Part shown: piece by piece, positions 7,466 to 13,558 of the stretch
How the letters are laid out: every line of letters begins with the position of its first letter
How positions within the stretch are numbered: the first letter of the stretch is position 1
Source of the DNA: an uncultured Oscillibacter sp.
GTDB lineage: Bacteria; Bacillota; Clostridia; Oscillospirales; Oscillospiraceae
Length of the DNA stretch: 13,611 bases
Assembly: GCA_910588175.1 (NCBI GenBank)
Contig: CAJUQQ010000051.1
Location: 1 to 13,611 of the forward strand
Direction of reading: 5' to 3'
The notes under the pieces: generated by a model
Database searches by the model: none
The model's input: the letters and a program-made list of their open reading frames with translations, nothing else
Told to the model about the DNA's origin: nothing
Position numbers and translations under genes: made by a program

Positions 7466-7478
7466 AATTTGGTACACT
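7450..7478 (+). promoter_or_regulatory. Promoter of rpe
   Basis: TTGCTT (7450-7455), a 17-bp spacer and TACACT (7473-7478) form a good sigma-70 promoter. Transcription would start near 7485 and leave a leader of about 200 nt before the rpe start codon. Confidence 0.75.
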
Positions 7479-7484
7479 ATACGG

Positions 7485-7685
7485 AGAAACCGGCCCGGCA
7501 GAGGCGTGCTCCAGCGGACCGGTTCCCTATATTCAAAAAAGCGGCGGCGCCGGACGCACGGGGCGGGCACTGCGCGGAGTTGGGAGGCGCCTCAGCCGCT
7601 CAAGCCATTCTATGCGGCTCCGCCCCGGCCCGTCACCGGGCCCGTCCCGCGGCTCCGCCGGACCGACAGAAAAGAGGGGCTTGTC
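7485..7685 (+). promoter_or_regulatory. Long GC-rich structured leader of rpe
   Basis: About 200 nt separate the rpe promoter from its ATG. The stretch holds the perfect palindrome GAGGCGCCTC near 7584-7593, a GGCCCG-TCAC-CGGGCC hairpin near 7627-7642, and GCGGCTCCGCC twice (near 7614 and 7650). I recognise no known riboswitch or T-box and no convincing small gene. It may be a structured untranslated leader or simply diverged intergenic sequence. Confidence 0.35.
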
Positions 7686-8333
7686 ATGATTAAAATCGCG
7701 CCTTCCATACTCTCCGCCGATTTCGCGAATCTGGAGCGGGACATCCAGCGCATCGCCGCCGCCGACTACGTCCACGTGGACGTGATGGACGGCGTCTTTG
7801 TCCCCAACATCTCCATCGGCATCCCGGTGGTGCGGTCCATCCGGCCCGTCACGGCCCTCCCCCTGGACGTACATCTGATGATCACCCAGCCGGTGCGCTA
7901 TGTGGAGCGGTTCTGCGATGCCGGGGCGGACCTGGTGACGGTCCACGTGGAGGCGGACAGCGCGGAAAACATCCACGCCGCCATTGAGAACATCCACGCC
8001 AAGGGGAAAAAGGCGGGCGTGGTGCTGAAACCGGGGACCCCGGCGGAGGCGGCCCTGCCCTTCCTGGAGAAGGTGGAGCTGATTCTGGTGATGACGGTGG
8101 AGCCGGGCTTCGGCGGGCAGGCGTTCATGGCGGACATGATGCCGAAGGTCGCCGCCCTGCGGAAGCTGATTGACGAAAAGAACCCCAGCTGTGAGCTGGA
8201 GGTGGACGGCGGCGTGGCCCCGGACACCTGCCGGGCCTGCATCGACGCGGGGGCCAACGTGCTGGTGGCGGGGAGCGCGGTTTATAAGGCCGCGGATATC
8301 CCGGCAAGGATTGAGGAGCTCCGGAGGGGGTAG
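7686..8333 (+). CDS. rpe: Ribulose-phosphate 3-epimerase
   Basis: This 215-residue TIM-barrel enzyme interconverts ribulose 5-phosphate and xylulose 5-phosphate in the pentose phosphate pathway. Family marks are APSILSADFANL (5-16), HVDVMDGVFVPN (30-41), DVHLMI (61-66), VEPGFGGQ (138-145) and VDGGV (173-177). The metal/acid-base residues correspond to H30, D32, H63 and D174. Length is standard. ATG 7686 is the only start giving a normal N-terminus and has GAGGGG upstream; an in-frame extension to 7506 runs through the GC-rich leader and is rejected. It is apparently a single-gene unit, with hairpins following at 8425-8493. In many Firmicutes rpe follows rsgA and the pknB/prpC genes; that context is absent here. 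Confidence 0.97.
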   Translation: MIKIAPSILSADFANLERDIQRIAAADYVHVDVMDGVFVPNISIGIPVVRSIRPVTALPLDVHLMITQPVRYVERFCDAGADLVTVHVEADSAENIHAAIENIHAKGKKAGVVLKPGTPAEAALPFLEKVELILVMTVEPGFGGQAFMADMMPKVAALRKLIDEKNPSCELEVDGGVAPDTCRACIDAGANVLVAGSAVYKAADIPARIEELRRG

Positions 8334-8384
8334 TTGGTTGCCCTTTGGGCGGGGGTTTTGGAGGTTACTGAAAGGCCCGCCCGG

Positions 8385-8402
8385 CTCTTTCCGCTGCCGC
8401 TG
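8385..8402 (-). repeat. Remnant of the repeat end, inverted, left of cassette 2
   Basis: CTCTTTCCGCTGCCGCTG is the reverse complement, with two mismatches, of the repeat start at 9122 (AGCGGCAGCGAAAAGAG). It also matches the end of copy 1 near 158-174 with two differences. It puts an inverted copy of the repeat terminus on the left side of cassette 2, mirroring the full inverted copy left of cassette 1. It is only 18 bp, so chance cannot be excluded. Confidence 0.45.
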
Positions 8403-8419
8403 ATGCTCCGGTAACAACT

Positions 8420-8444
8420 GTAGGGGCGGACCTGTGCGTCCGCC
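8420..8444. repeat. GTAGGGGCGGAC hairpin, short intergenic repeat
   Basis: GGCGGAC (8425-8431) pairs with GTCCGCC (8438-8444) around CTGTGC, preceded by TGTAGG. It looks like a REP-like intergenic element; a related motif occurs at 4689. It may also contribute to rpe termination. Confidence 0.45.
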
Positions 8445-8448
8445 ATTT

Positions 8449-8493
8449 CCCGGGCCTTCCGGTCTGTCAACAGACCGGCTTCCCGGGACTTTT
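8449..8493. terminator. Two-tier hairpin between convergent rpe and cassette 2
   Basis: The outer stem is CCCGGG (8449-8454) with CCCGGG (8482-8487). The inner stem is CCGGTCTG (8459-8466) with CAGACCGG (8471-8478) around TCAA. ACTTTT follows on the plus strand. It is probably the terminator of rpe and perhaps of the DUF6809-like gene, whose stop codon abuts it. The arm GGTCTGT/ACAGACC also occurs in the operators at 8833-8880. Confidence 0.6.
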
Positions 8494-8746
8494 AAAGGCG
8501 TCCCAACCCTACGCCTATGGAGAGGCCGCTGTAAAAGAAGGCCTGCTCCGCCAGATATCCGGCCTTTTGCTCCTGAACCCGCAGCGTGTTCAGCTGTTTG
8601 CTCTGCTCCGCCGTCAGCCCGCCGCAGAAGGCGGTCCAGCCTTCTTCCAGACGGTCGACCATGCGGCGGTATTCCCTGGTTTCCAAATAAGGCGTGACAC
8701 CCTCGTCCTGCGCGTATTCGTAGAGAGCAGAGAGGAATCCTTCCAT
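8492..8746 (-). CDS. Small DUF6809-like protein (cassette 2)
   Basis: This is an 84-residue protein of unknown function, the paralogue of the gene at 185-439. Conserved between the two are LYxY at the N-terminus, LETxEYxRxV, LExxW, LTAEQ, and the near-identical ending EQAxFxSGLSIGxxLGRL. There is no signal peptide or membrane helix. ATG 8746 has AGGAG 8 nt upstream and gives exactly the paralogue's length; the in-frame start at 8806 would add 20 residues with no counterpart. It is divergent from the XRE gene at 8902 and driven by the promoter at 8855-8883. The DUF6809 label is from memory of the family's shape and is tentative. Confidence 0.75.
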   Translation of the reverse strand: MEGFLSALYEYAQDEGVTPYLETREYRRMVDRLEEGWTAFCGGLTAEQSKQLNTLRVQEQKAGYLAEQAFFYSGLSIGVGLGRL

Positions 8747-8832
8747 AAAAAACGCTCCTTTCAAATCAAGGGAATAACCCTTATCTTCTGTGTGGCCGTC
8801 CTTCATTTGCGGCGAGAAACAGCGTTTTGTTT

Positions 8833-8880
8833 ATAGACCTTTCGGTCTATCTTGATTATATAATAGACCGAAAGGTCTGT
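8833..8880. promoter_or_regulatory. Paired 18-bp operators in the cassette 2 divergent promoter
   Basis: ATAGACCTTTCGGTCTAT (8833-8850) is a dyad with 7-bp arms. ATAGACCGAAAGGTCTGT (8863-8880) is its reverse complement with one mismatch. Centres are 30 bp apart, about three helical turns, and flank the palindrome ATTATATAAT (8855-8864). The sites sit on both sides of the -10 and over the -35 of the minus-strand promoter, ideal for repression. The dyad looks more like a TetR-type operator than a typical XRE site, but the adjacent XRE protein is the nearest candidate. Cassette 1 lacks this sequence. Confidence 0.75.
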
Positions 8881-8883
8881 CAA
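8855..8883 (-). promoter_or_regulatory. Sigma-70-type promoter of the cassette 2 DUF6809-like gene
   Basis: On the minus strand TTGACA (8883-8878), a 17-bp spacer and TATAAT (8860-8855) make a near-consensus promoter. Its -35 overlaps operator 8863-8880. The plus-strand TATAAT at 8859-8864 could serve the XRE gene but has no good -35. The equivalent promoter in cassette 1 is at 495-523. Confidence 0.82.
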
Positions 8884-8901
8884 GGTTTTTGAGGTATCAT
8901 T

Positions 8902-9123
8902 ATGGAACAATTGGCAAAAAATTTATTGGCTTTGCGCATGGCCAGGAAATTACCACGTGAAAAGGTATCCAAAGCTCTTGAGCTTTCCGCAAAAACCTAC
9001 GAACGATATGAGAAAAATGTACGGGACCCTTCCGCCCCGGTTCTGGTGAAGCTGGCGGATTACTACGGCGTAACCCTGGACCAGCTAGTGGGCCGGGAGC
9101 CGTTGCCGTTCGAGATGAATTAG
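8902..9123 (+). CDS. Small XRE-family HTH transcriptional regulator (cassette 2)
   Basis: This 73-residue protein consists of one Cro/CI-type HTH domain: NLLALRMARKLPREKVSKAL, then LSAKTYERYEKNVRDPSAP with the YExxxRxPS turn, then LADYYGVTLDQLVGREPLPF. It aligns end to end without gaps to the cassette 1 protein, most strongly over the last 25 residues. GAGGT stands 6 nt before the ATG. It probably autoregulates the divergent region, where strong dyads are visible. The gene's 5' half is A/T-rich compared with recR. Its stop codon is the start of repeat copy 3, exactly as in cassette 1. Confidence 0.9.
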   Translation: MEQLAKNLLALRMARKLPREKVSKALELSAKTYERYEKNVRDPSAPVLVKLADYYGVTLDQLVGREPLPFEMN

Positions 9124-9420
9124 CGGCAGCGAAAAGAGGAGCTTGTCCATTCAATAACTTCCACCCCCCGCGCAAACTACGCCGCGGGCAAAAGACGTGC
9201 GTACCCGGAGGAAGCACGCCATGCGCGTCCCCCGTCCCACGTCCCCCCGCAGGGGCGTACTTCTTTTTCTCTTTTGGACCGTGCACGGCCCGTTTTCTCT
9301 TTTTCTTCTGGCAAGAAAAAGAGAAAATGGGGGGTGCAATGCACCAGCCATCGCTGGTATCCAATCCCCCCCCCCCCGCCCGCAAGGGCGAGTACAATCC
9401 CCCCCATTTTGGGGGAAAAG
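9121..9420 (+). repeat. Copy 3 of the ~300-bp intergenic repeat, between the XRE gene and recR
   Basis: It begins at the XRE stop with TAGCGGCAGCGAAAAGAGGAGC. The sequence from about 9200 to 9365 is almost the same as 860-1002 of copy 2 and the reverse complement of 1-115. It keeps CCGTGCACGG (9279-9288), the perfect 15-bp hairpin arms (9293-9307/9313-9327), GTGCA-A-TGCAC (9334-9344), CCAGC-CATC-GCTGG (9344-9357) and the GTATCCAATCC tail. A run of 12 C follows at 9366-9377. No credible gene lies in it, and the recR promoter is not obvious. Confidence 0.88.
9293..9327. terminator. Perfect 15-bp A/T-rich hairpin in repeat copy 3
   Basis: The arms and the CTGGC loop are identical to those at 930-964. 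This perfect conservation between copies that differ elsewhere suggests either recent spread or selection on the structure. Termination downstream of the XRE gene is one possible role. Confidence 0.55.
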
Positions 9421-9430
9421 GAGCCCCCCT
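9399..9430 (+). promoter_or_regulatory. Alternative G/C hairpins around the recR ribosome binding site
   Basis: C-run 9399-9405, G-run 9411-9415 and C-run 9424-9429 precede ATG 9431. G-run pairing with the first C-run (loop ATTTT) leaves AAGGAG (9418-9423) free. Pairing with the second puts AAGGAG in an 8-nt loop. The same block order is found before obgE. Confidence 0.45.
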
Positions 9431-10030
9431 ATGGAATACTTCCCTCCCCCCCTGGAAAAGCTGGTGGAGCAGTTCGCCCGCCTCCCCGGCGTCGGCGGCA
9501 AATCCGCCCAGCGCTTGGCCTTCTTCATCCTGGGCCTCCCCGAGGCCGAGGCCCAGGCCTTCGCCGACGCCATCACGGACGCCAAACGCAGCATCACCTG
9601 CTGTCCCGTCTGCCAGAACTTCACCAGCGGGGGCCTCTGCCCCATCTGCTCCTCTCCCAAGCGGGACGGCACCACTGTCTGCGTGGTGGCGGACCCCCGG
9701 GACGTGGCCGCCATTGAGCGCAGCCGGGAGTACGGCGGACACTACCACGTCCTCCACGGCGTCATCTCCCCCATGAACCGGGTGGGGCCGGACGATCTGG
9801 CCATCAAGCCCCTGCTGGAGCGGGTGGCAAAGGGGGAGATTCAGGAGGTCATCATGGCCACCAACCCCGACACGGAGGGGGAGGCCACCGCCATGTACAT
9901 CGCCCGGCTCTTGAAGCCCTTCGGCGTCCGGGTGACCCGCCTGGCCTACGGCATCCCCGTGGGGGGGCATCTGGAGTTCGCCGACGAGGCGACGCTGACC
10001 CGGGCCCTGGAGGGACGGCGGGAGATCTGA
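9431..10030 (+). CDS. recR: Recombination mediator protein RecR
   Basis: This 199-residue protein works with RecO (and RecF) to load RecA on SSB-coated single-stranded DNA during gap and break repair. The helix-hairpin-helix region has LPGVGGKSAQRLA (18-30). The C4 zinc finger uses C58, C61, C70 and C73. The Toprim domain has VVADPRD (85-91) and NPDTEGEATAMY (145-156). The C-terminal Walker-B-like LAYGIPVGGHLEFAD (171-185) is intact. ATG 9431 follows AAGGAG at 7 nt; longer frames run into the repeat. In many Firmicutes recR follows dnaX and ybaB; here an XRE cassette and repeat lie directly upstream. Confidence 0.97.
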   Translation: MEYFPPPLEKLVEQFARLPGVGGKSAQRLAFFILGLPEAEAQAFADAITDAKRSITCCPVCQNFTSGGLCPICSSPKRDGTTVCVVADPRDVAAIERSREYGGHYHVLHGVISPMNRVGPDDLAIKPLLERVAKGEIQEVIMATNPDTEGEATAMYIARLLKPFGVRVTRLAYGIPVGGHLEFADEATLTRALEGRREI

Positions 10031-10078
10031 CGGCTCCTCCGTGAGCACGCAAAGACGCGAATACCGCAGCGTTTGACA

Positions 10079-10115
10079 AAAAGCACGGCCCGGCAATCTG
10101 CCGGGCCGTGCTTTT
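10079..10115. terminator. Strong bidirectional terminator between recR and the SLH gene
   Basis: AAAAGCACGGCCCGGCA (10079-10095) pairs exactly with TGCCGGGCCGTGCTTTT (10099-10115) around ATC, a 17-bp stem. A on the left arm and T on the right give U-tracts in both directions, so it should end both recR and the convergent minus-strand gene. Confidence 0.9.
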
Positions 10116-10123
10116 CCATTTAC

Positions 10124-13100
10124 TCACAGCATCGTATACAGAATCTTCGCCATCTGACCCCGGGTGATGTTGGCCTGGGGCCGGAAGGTGCCGTCGGCGT
10201 AGCCGCTGATAATCCCCTGCGCCGCCATGGTCCGGATATAGAAGGAGGCATAGCTGGGAATCTGGGCCGCGTCGCTGAAGGTCAGGTCCGCCAGGGCGTA
10301 GCCCTTCTGCTGGGACCGGCCGATCATGGCCGAGGCCTGGGCCCGGGTCAGATTGCCGGAGGGATTGAAGTAGAGCTTCCCGTCCTTTCCGGCGGTGCCG
10401 GTGACGATGCCCTCGGCGTACAGCGCCCGGGCGGCGGGAAGGGCCCGCTCCGGAATTTTCTCCAGGTCCGCGAAGGGAAGAGACACCTGGGCGTACTTCG
10501 TCTCGTCCAGCTTCAGCGCGTTGTAAAGCATGACGGAGAAGTCCAGCCGGGTCAGCAGCTCGTCGGGCCGGAAGGTCCCGTCCTCATAGCCCCGGGTGAT
10601 GTTCTGGTCATACAGGAAGTCGCAGTAGTCCGCGCCCCAGTAGTCCACCGTGTCGGTAAACCGGCGCTCCCCGCCGCCGGCGGGAATGTCCACGGAGCCG
10701 CGCCCGATGTTGCCGGAGGCGTCCCGGGCCTTGACGGTCACCCGCGCCGCCGCCTGGCCCTCCCCGGGGGCGGGGAGGGTCACCATGAAGCGGCCTGTGG
10801 CGGGGTCATACACGCCGCCGGTGGTAATGCTGATTCGATCCGCCGGGAGGATGCCGTCCACGGCGTCGGTGACGGTGCCGGTGACGGTCCAGTCCTCCTG
10901 GTTCAGCTCCGCCGTGATGACGGGGGCCTCGCTGTCCACGATGCCGTCAAAGGTGGCGACCAGCTGGTCCAGGTAGATGGTGCCCGCGCCTGTGCCGCTG
11001 CCGCTGATCTCCAGGCCCCGGATGGTCATGCCCGCGGGCAGATCGTTGACGGACACCTGCTTCCAGCCGGACACGTCCAGCGTGGTCAGGGGTAGGACCT
11101 GGATTTCCTCCTCGCCAATGCTGTAGAGGAGGGACAGGGTGTTGTTGGAGCCGTTGCTGTCCACCCAGAGGTTCAGACCGGTGTAGGGGGCGTTCAGAAC
11201 AGCGGGCTGAACGGTGGCGTTCCAGCGGGCCGGACCCTCGCTGAGGTCATAGTCCAGCTTGCCGGAGGCCTTGCCGAAGCGGACGTAGTTTCCGTCCCGG
11301 TTCAGGCTGAAGACGGCCCGCTCGCCGGAGCCCCGGAAGATGGTAGTCTCGCCCTCGAAGTCCTCAAGGGTTTCCAAATGCTGGGTGGAAACGGTCACGT
11401 CAATCGTGGCGCTCTGGGTTCCGGCGGTGACGGTGATCTTCCCCGTCCCCAGGGCGGAGGCGGTAAAGAGGCCGGTCTCGTCGATGGTCCCGATGTCCCC
11501 CTCCAGCGACCAGGAGAAGACCTCCTGGTCCGCCTTCAAGGGCAGGTGCTTATAGGCGGCGGAGCCGCGAAGCTGGACGGAGGTCCCGGGGGCGGCGTTC
11601 AGGGAGGTGATGATGGTGTCCTGACTGTCCCGCACCGCCACGCCGTCCGGCGCGATGATGGCGTGGACCACCGTGGAGCCCTGGCCGCCGCCGCCCTCGG
11701 CGGTGACGGTGACGTCCCCGCCCTCCGGAGGGGTGATGAGGATGTTGTCCCGGAGCGTCCCGGCGGAGGCGGAGAGGTCATAGCGCTGGTTCATGGGAAT
11801 GTAGTTGGTGTCGATGGCGGCGGCGGAAATTTCCGTGCTGCTGCCCGCCAGGACATAGGCGTCCCCGGCTCTGACGTAGAAGTGGCTCAGCTGCCCGGTG
11901 GGCTGGTTGGAGGCCACCAGGAACACCTGGTTGGACACGGACCGCTCCACCCGGTCGGAGGGGATGTTGACCCGCTCCGCGGCGGTGTCCGTGGGCTGGG
12001 TGACGGCCAGGGTGGTGGACCCGCCGCCGTCCAGGCACAGGGCGGTGGTGCAGCCCAGCTCCACCAGCCGCCGGGCCACCTGGTCCATGGTGGCGCCGAT
12101 GGAGTGGCCGGATTTCCGGCCGTCGATGGTATAGAAGATCAGGCTTCCGTCATAGCGCTGGCCCACGGCGGTCCGGGGGGCCGTGCCGGAGGGGAGGCCG
12201 GAGACGGCGGAGCCGTTTTCCACCAGGGAGTACAAACTGCCCACGGCGTACTGCACGTCGTTCCAGGCGGGGTCCGCCGGGGTAAGGGTCACCCGGAGCA
12301 CCGTCCCGGCGGGAATGGAGCGCAGGCTGTTCAGGGTCTCCTCCCCGGCGTTGGCGTTGGCGGTGAGAACCACCTGGTTCTGGGCCAGCACAGGGGAGGC
12401 CTCTCCCTCCGCCACCCGCTCCACCAGCAGGGAGGTGGTTCCGCCCAGGGCGAAATTTCCCTCCTGGAGGGAGCAGATCACATCCACGCCGGGCTGGGTG
12501 CTGCCGGTGGTATGGGCGGCATTGAAGTCATAGGTATAGAGAAAGATGCCCGTGTCGGTCCGGGCCTTGTTGAAGGCGGTAATCCGCAGGGACCGGTCCG
12601 CCGTCTGGGCAAGGGGATTGCCCAGCTCGTCCAGCAGCGGCTCGCCCGCCTCGTTATAAAGGGGCTCTCCGGCGGCGCCGTAGGACGCGGTCATGGAGAC
12701 GGAGGGCTTGCCCAGGATGGCGGTGCCGTCGGCGCGGAAGCCGATGGCGTGATAACCCCCGTCGCTGGAGCGCAGCTGCCCCTGGGTAGCCACAATGCCG
12801 ATGGGCAGGCCGTTGTTGACGTTGTAAAAGTCGCCGTTGATTCCGGCCACCACCCGCCAGCCCTGCTCCTCCAGGGCCTTGGCGGTGTTGGAGACGGAGC
12901 TCCGGTCCGTCAGTGCGCCGCCGTAGGTGACGATGGGGGTGACGGAGCTATTGGGGGTATATGTAATCAGGTTCTCCGTCCGGTAATCGGTGCTGACGCT
13001 GCTCCAGAAAACGTTCGTGGACAGCTGGGTCTCCCGGTTCAGCAGGGTGTCCGTGGCGGTGAGGTCGTCCCCCATGGCCTCCGAGGCCAGGGCGGGAACC

Positions 13101-13165
13101 GCCAGCGCCGCCAGCAGGCTGAGCGTCAGGAGCAGGGACAGCGCTCTGGGAAAGATTCGTTTCAT
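10124..13165 (-). CDS. SLH-anchored phosphodiester glycosidase (NAGPA-domain) surface protein
   Basis: This 1013-residue exported protein has a signal peptide at 1-27 (AxA cut before SEA). A phosphodiester-glycosidase/NAGPA-type domain spans about 65-420. It shows VAGINGDFYN (106-115), TAVGQRYDGSL (332-342) and LGCTTALCLDGGGSTTL (370-386), the family's best signature. A Big2-like Ig domain follows at about 520-595 (GTIDETGLFTASALGTGKITVTA). A beta-rich, CBM-like region lies near 600-740 and another Ig-like stretch at 750-828. Three SLH repeats fill about 835-1013 (GYEDGTFRPDELLTR; YFNPSGNLTRAQAS; GYADGTFRPQANITRGQ). The SLH repeats would hold it on cell-wall polymer outside the cell, where the enzyme could cleave sugar-1-phosphodiesters of a glycan; the substrate is not known. 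ATG 13165 with GGAGG upstream is preferred over 13198. It stands alone with its own promoter and terminator. Confidence 0.9.
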   Translation of the reverse strand: MKRIFPRALSLLLTLSLLAALAVPALASEAMGDDLTATDTLLNRETQLSTNVFWSSVSTDYRTENLITYTPNSSVTPIVTYGGALTDRSSVSNTAKALEEQGWRVVAGINGDFYNVNNGLPIGIVATQGQLRSSDGGYHAIGFRADGTAILGKPSVSMTASYGAAGEPLYNEAGEPLLDELGNPLAQTADRSLRITAFNKARTDTGIFLYTYDFNAAHTTGSTQPGVDVICSLQEGNFALGGTTSLLVERVAEGEASPVLAQNQVVLTANANAGEETLNSLRSIPAGTVLRVTLTPADPAWNDVQYAVGSLYSLVENGSAVSGLPSGTAPRTAVGQRYDGSLIFYTIDGRKSGHSIGATMDQVARRLVELGCTTALCLDGGGSTTLAVTQPTDTAAERVNIPSDRVERSVSNQVFLVASNQPTGQLSHFYVRAGDAYVLAGSSTEISAAAIDTNYIPMNQRYDLSASAGTLRDNILITPPEGGDVTVTAEGGGGQGSTVVHAIIAPDGVAVRDSQDTIITSLNAAPGTSVQLRGSAAYKHLPLKADQEVFSWSLEGDIGTIDETGLFTASALGTGKITVTAGTQSATIDVTVSTQHLETLEDFEGETTIFRGSGERAVFSLNRDGNYVRFGKASGKLDYDLSEGPARWNATVQPAVLNAPYTGLNLWVDSNGSNNTLSLLYSIGEEEIQVLPLTTLDVSGWKQVSVNDLPAGMTIRGLEISGSGTGAGTIYLDQLVATFDGIVDSEAPVITAELNQEDWTVTGTVTDAVDGILPADRISITTGGVYDPATGRFMVTLPAPGEGQAAARVTVKARDASGNIGRGSVDIPAGGGERRFTDTVDYWGADYCDFLYDQNITRGYEDGTFRPDELLTRLDFSVMLYNALKLDETKYAQVSLPFADLEKIPERALPAARALYAEGIVTGTAGKDGKLYFNPSGNLTRAQASAMIGRSQQKGYALADLTFSDAAQIPSYASFYIRTMAAQGIISGYADGTFRPQANITRGQMAKILYTML

Positions 13166-13207
13166 AGAGGTCCTCCATACTTGTACAGGGTCAGTCAAAT
13201 CTTTTTC

Positions 13208-13236
13208 AGATTACCACAAACCGGAGGGAAAGTAAA
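13208..13236 (-). promoter_or_regulatory. Candidate promoter of the SLH gene
   Basis: On the minus strand TTTACT (13236-13231) and TAATCT (13213-13208) are 17 bp apart, 43 bp upstream of the start codon. Confidence 0.5.
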
Positions 13237-13284
13237 TGATAATTCGTGAACAAAATCCGACGGATTCCCCAGGATTTCCCAGGC

Positions 13285-13313
13285 TGGACAAACCGGCGCT
13301 TTCGCGTTATCAT
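13285..13313 (+). promoter_or_regulatory. Candidate promoter of the ferredoxin gene
   Basis: TGGACA (13285-13290) and TATCAT (13308-13313) are 17 bp apart, each one base from consensus, and lie 30 bp before the start codon. Confidence 0.6.
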
Positions 13314-13343
13314 GGGAACAGAACGCGAAAGGAGGGACCGCCT

Positions 13344-13526
13344 ATGACCGTCACCATAGACGCCGAGCGCTGCATCGCCTGCGGCATGTGCGCCTACGCC
13401 GCGCCGGAGGTCTTCCGCATCGCCGGAAGCGCCTCCACCGTCATCGCCCAGCCGGAGGGGAGGGACCCCAAGGTCCGGGACGCCGCCAACGGCTGCCCGG
13501 TGAACGCCATCCGGGTGGAGGGCTGA
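13344..13526 (+). CDS. Single-cluster [4Fe-4S] ferredoxin
   Basis: This 60-residue electron carrier is of the Thermotoga/Pyrococcus-like monocluster type. Cluster ligands are C10, C13 and C16 (CIACGMC) and C51 (GCPVNAI). The position after the third ligand that holds a fourth cysteine in many relatives (about residue 20) is alanine, so the extra disulfide seen in thermophile homologues is absent. The usual acidic patch is modest. ATG 13344 has AGGAGGG upstream; the frame open from 13236 lacks similarity and crosses the promoter. It is divergent from the SLH gene and followed by a hairpin, so it is probably a single-gene transcript. Possible partners include pyruvate:ferredoxin oxidoreductase, hydrogenases or the TrxB-like flavoprotein in this window; the sequence does not decide. 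Confidence 0.93.
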   Translation: MTVTIDAERCIACGMCAYAAPEVFRIAGSASTVIAQPEGRDPKVRDAANGCPVNAIRVEG

Positions 13527-13529
13527 AAA

Positions 13530-13558
13530 GAGCGTGAAGACAGTTTGTCTTCACGCTC
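13530..13558. terminator. Hairpin after the ferredoxin gene
   Basis: GAGCGTGAAGACA (13530-13542) pairs with TGTCTTCACGCTC (13546-13558) around GTT. A-rich on the left and no T-run on the right, it fits best as a terminator for a minus-strand gene beyond the window, or as an end of a repeat. It probably also stops ferredoxin transcription. Confidence 0.6.

Noticed and set aside
11378..13249. Long plus-strand frame (623 codons) opposite the SLH gene
   Set aside because: The translation is Gly/Val/His-rich shadow sequence without domains, while the minus strand encodes a complete signal peptide, catalytic domain and SLH repeats.
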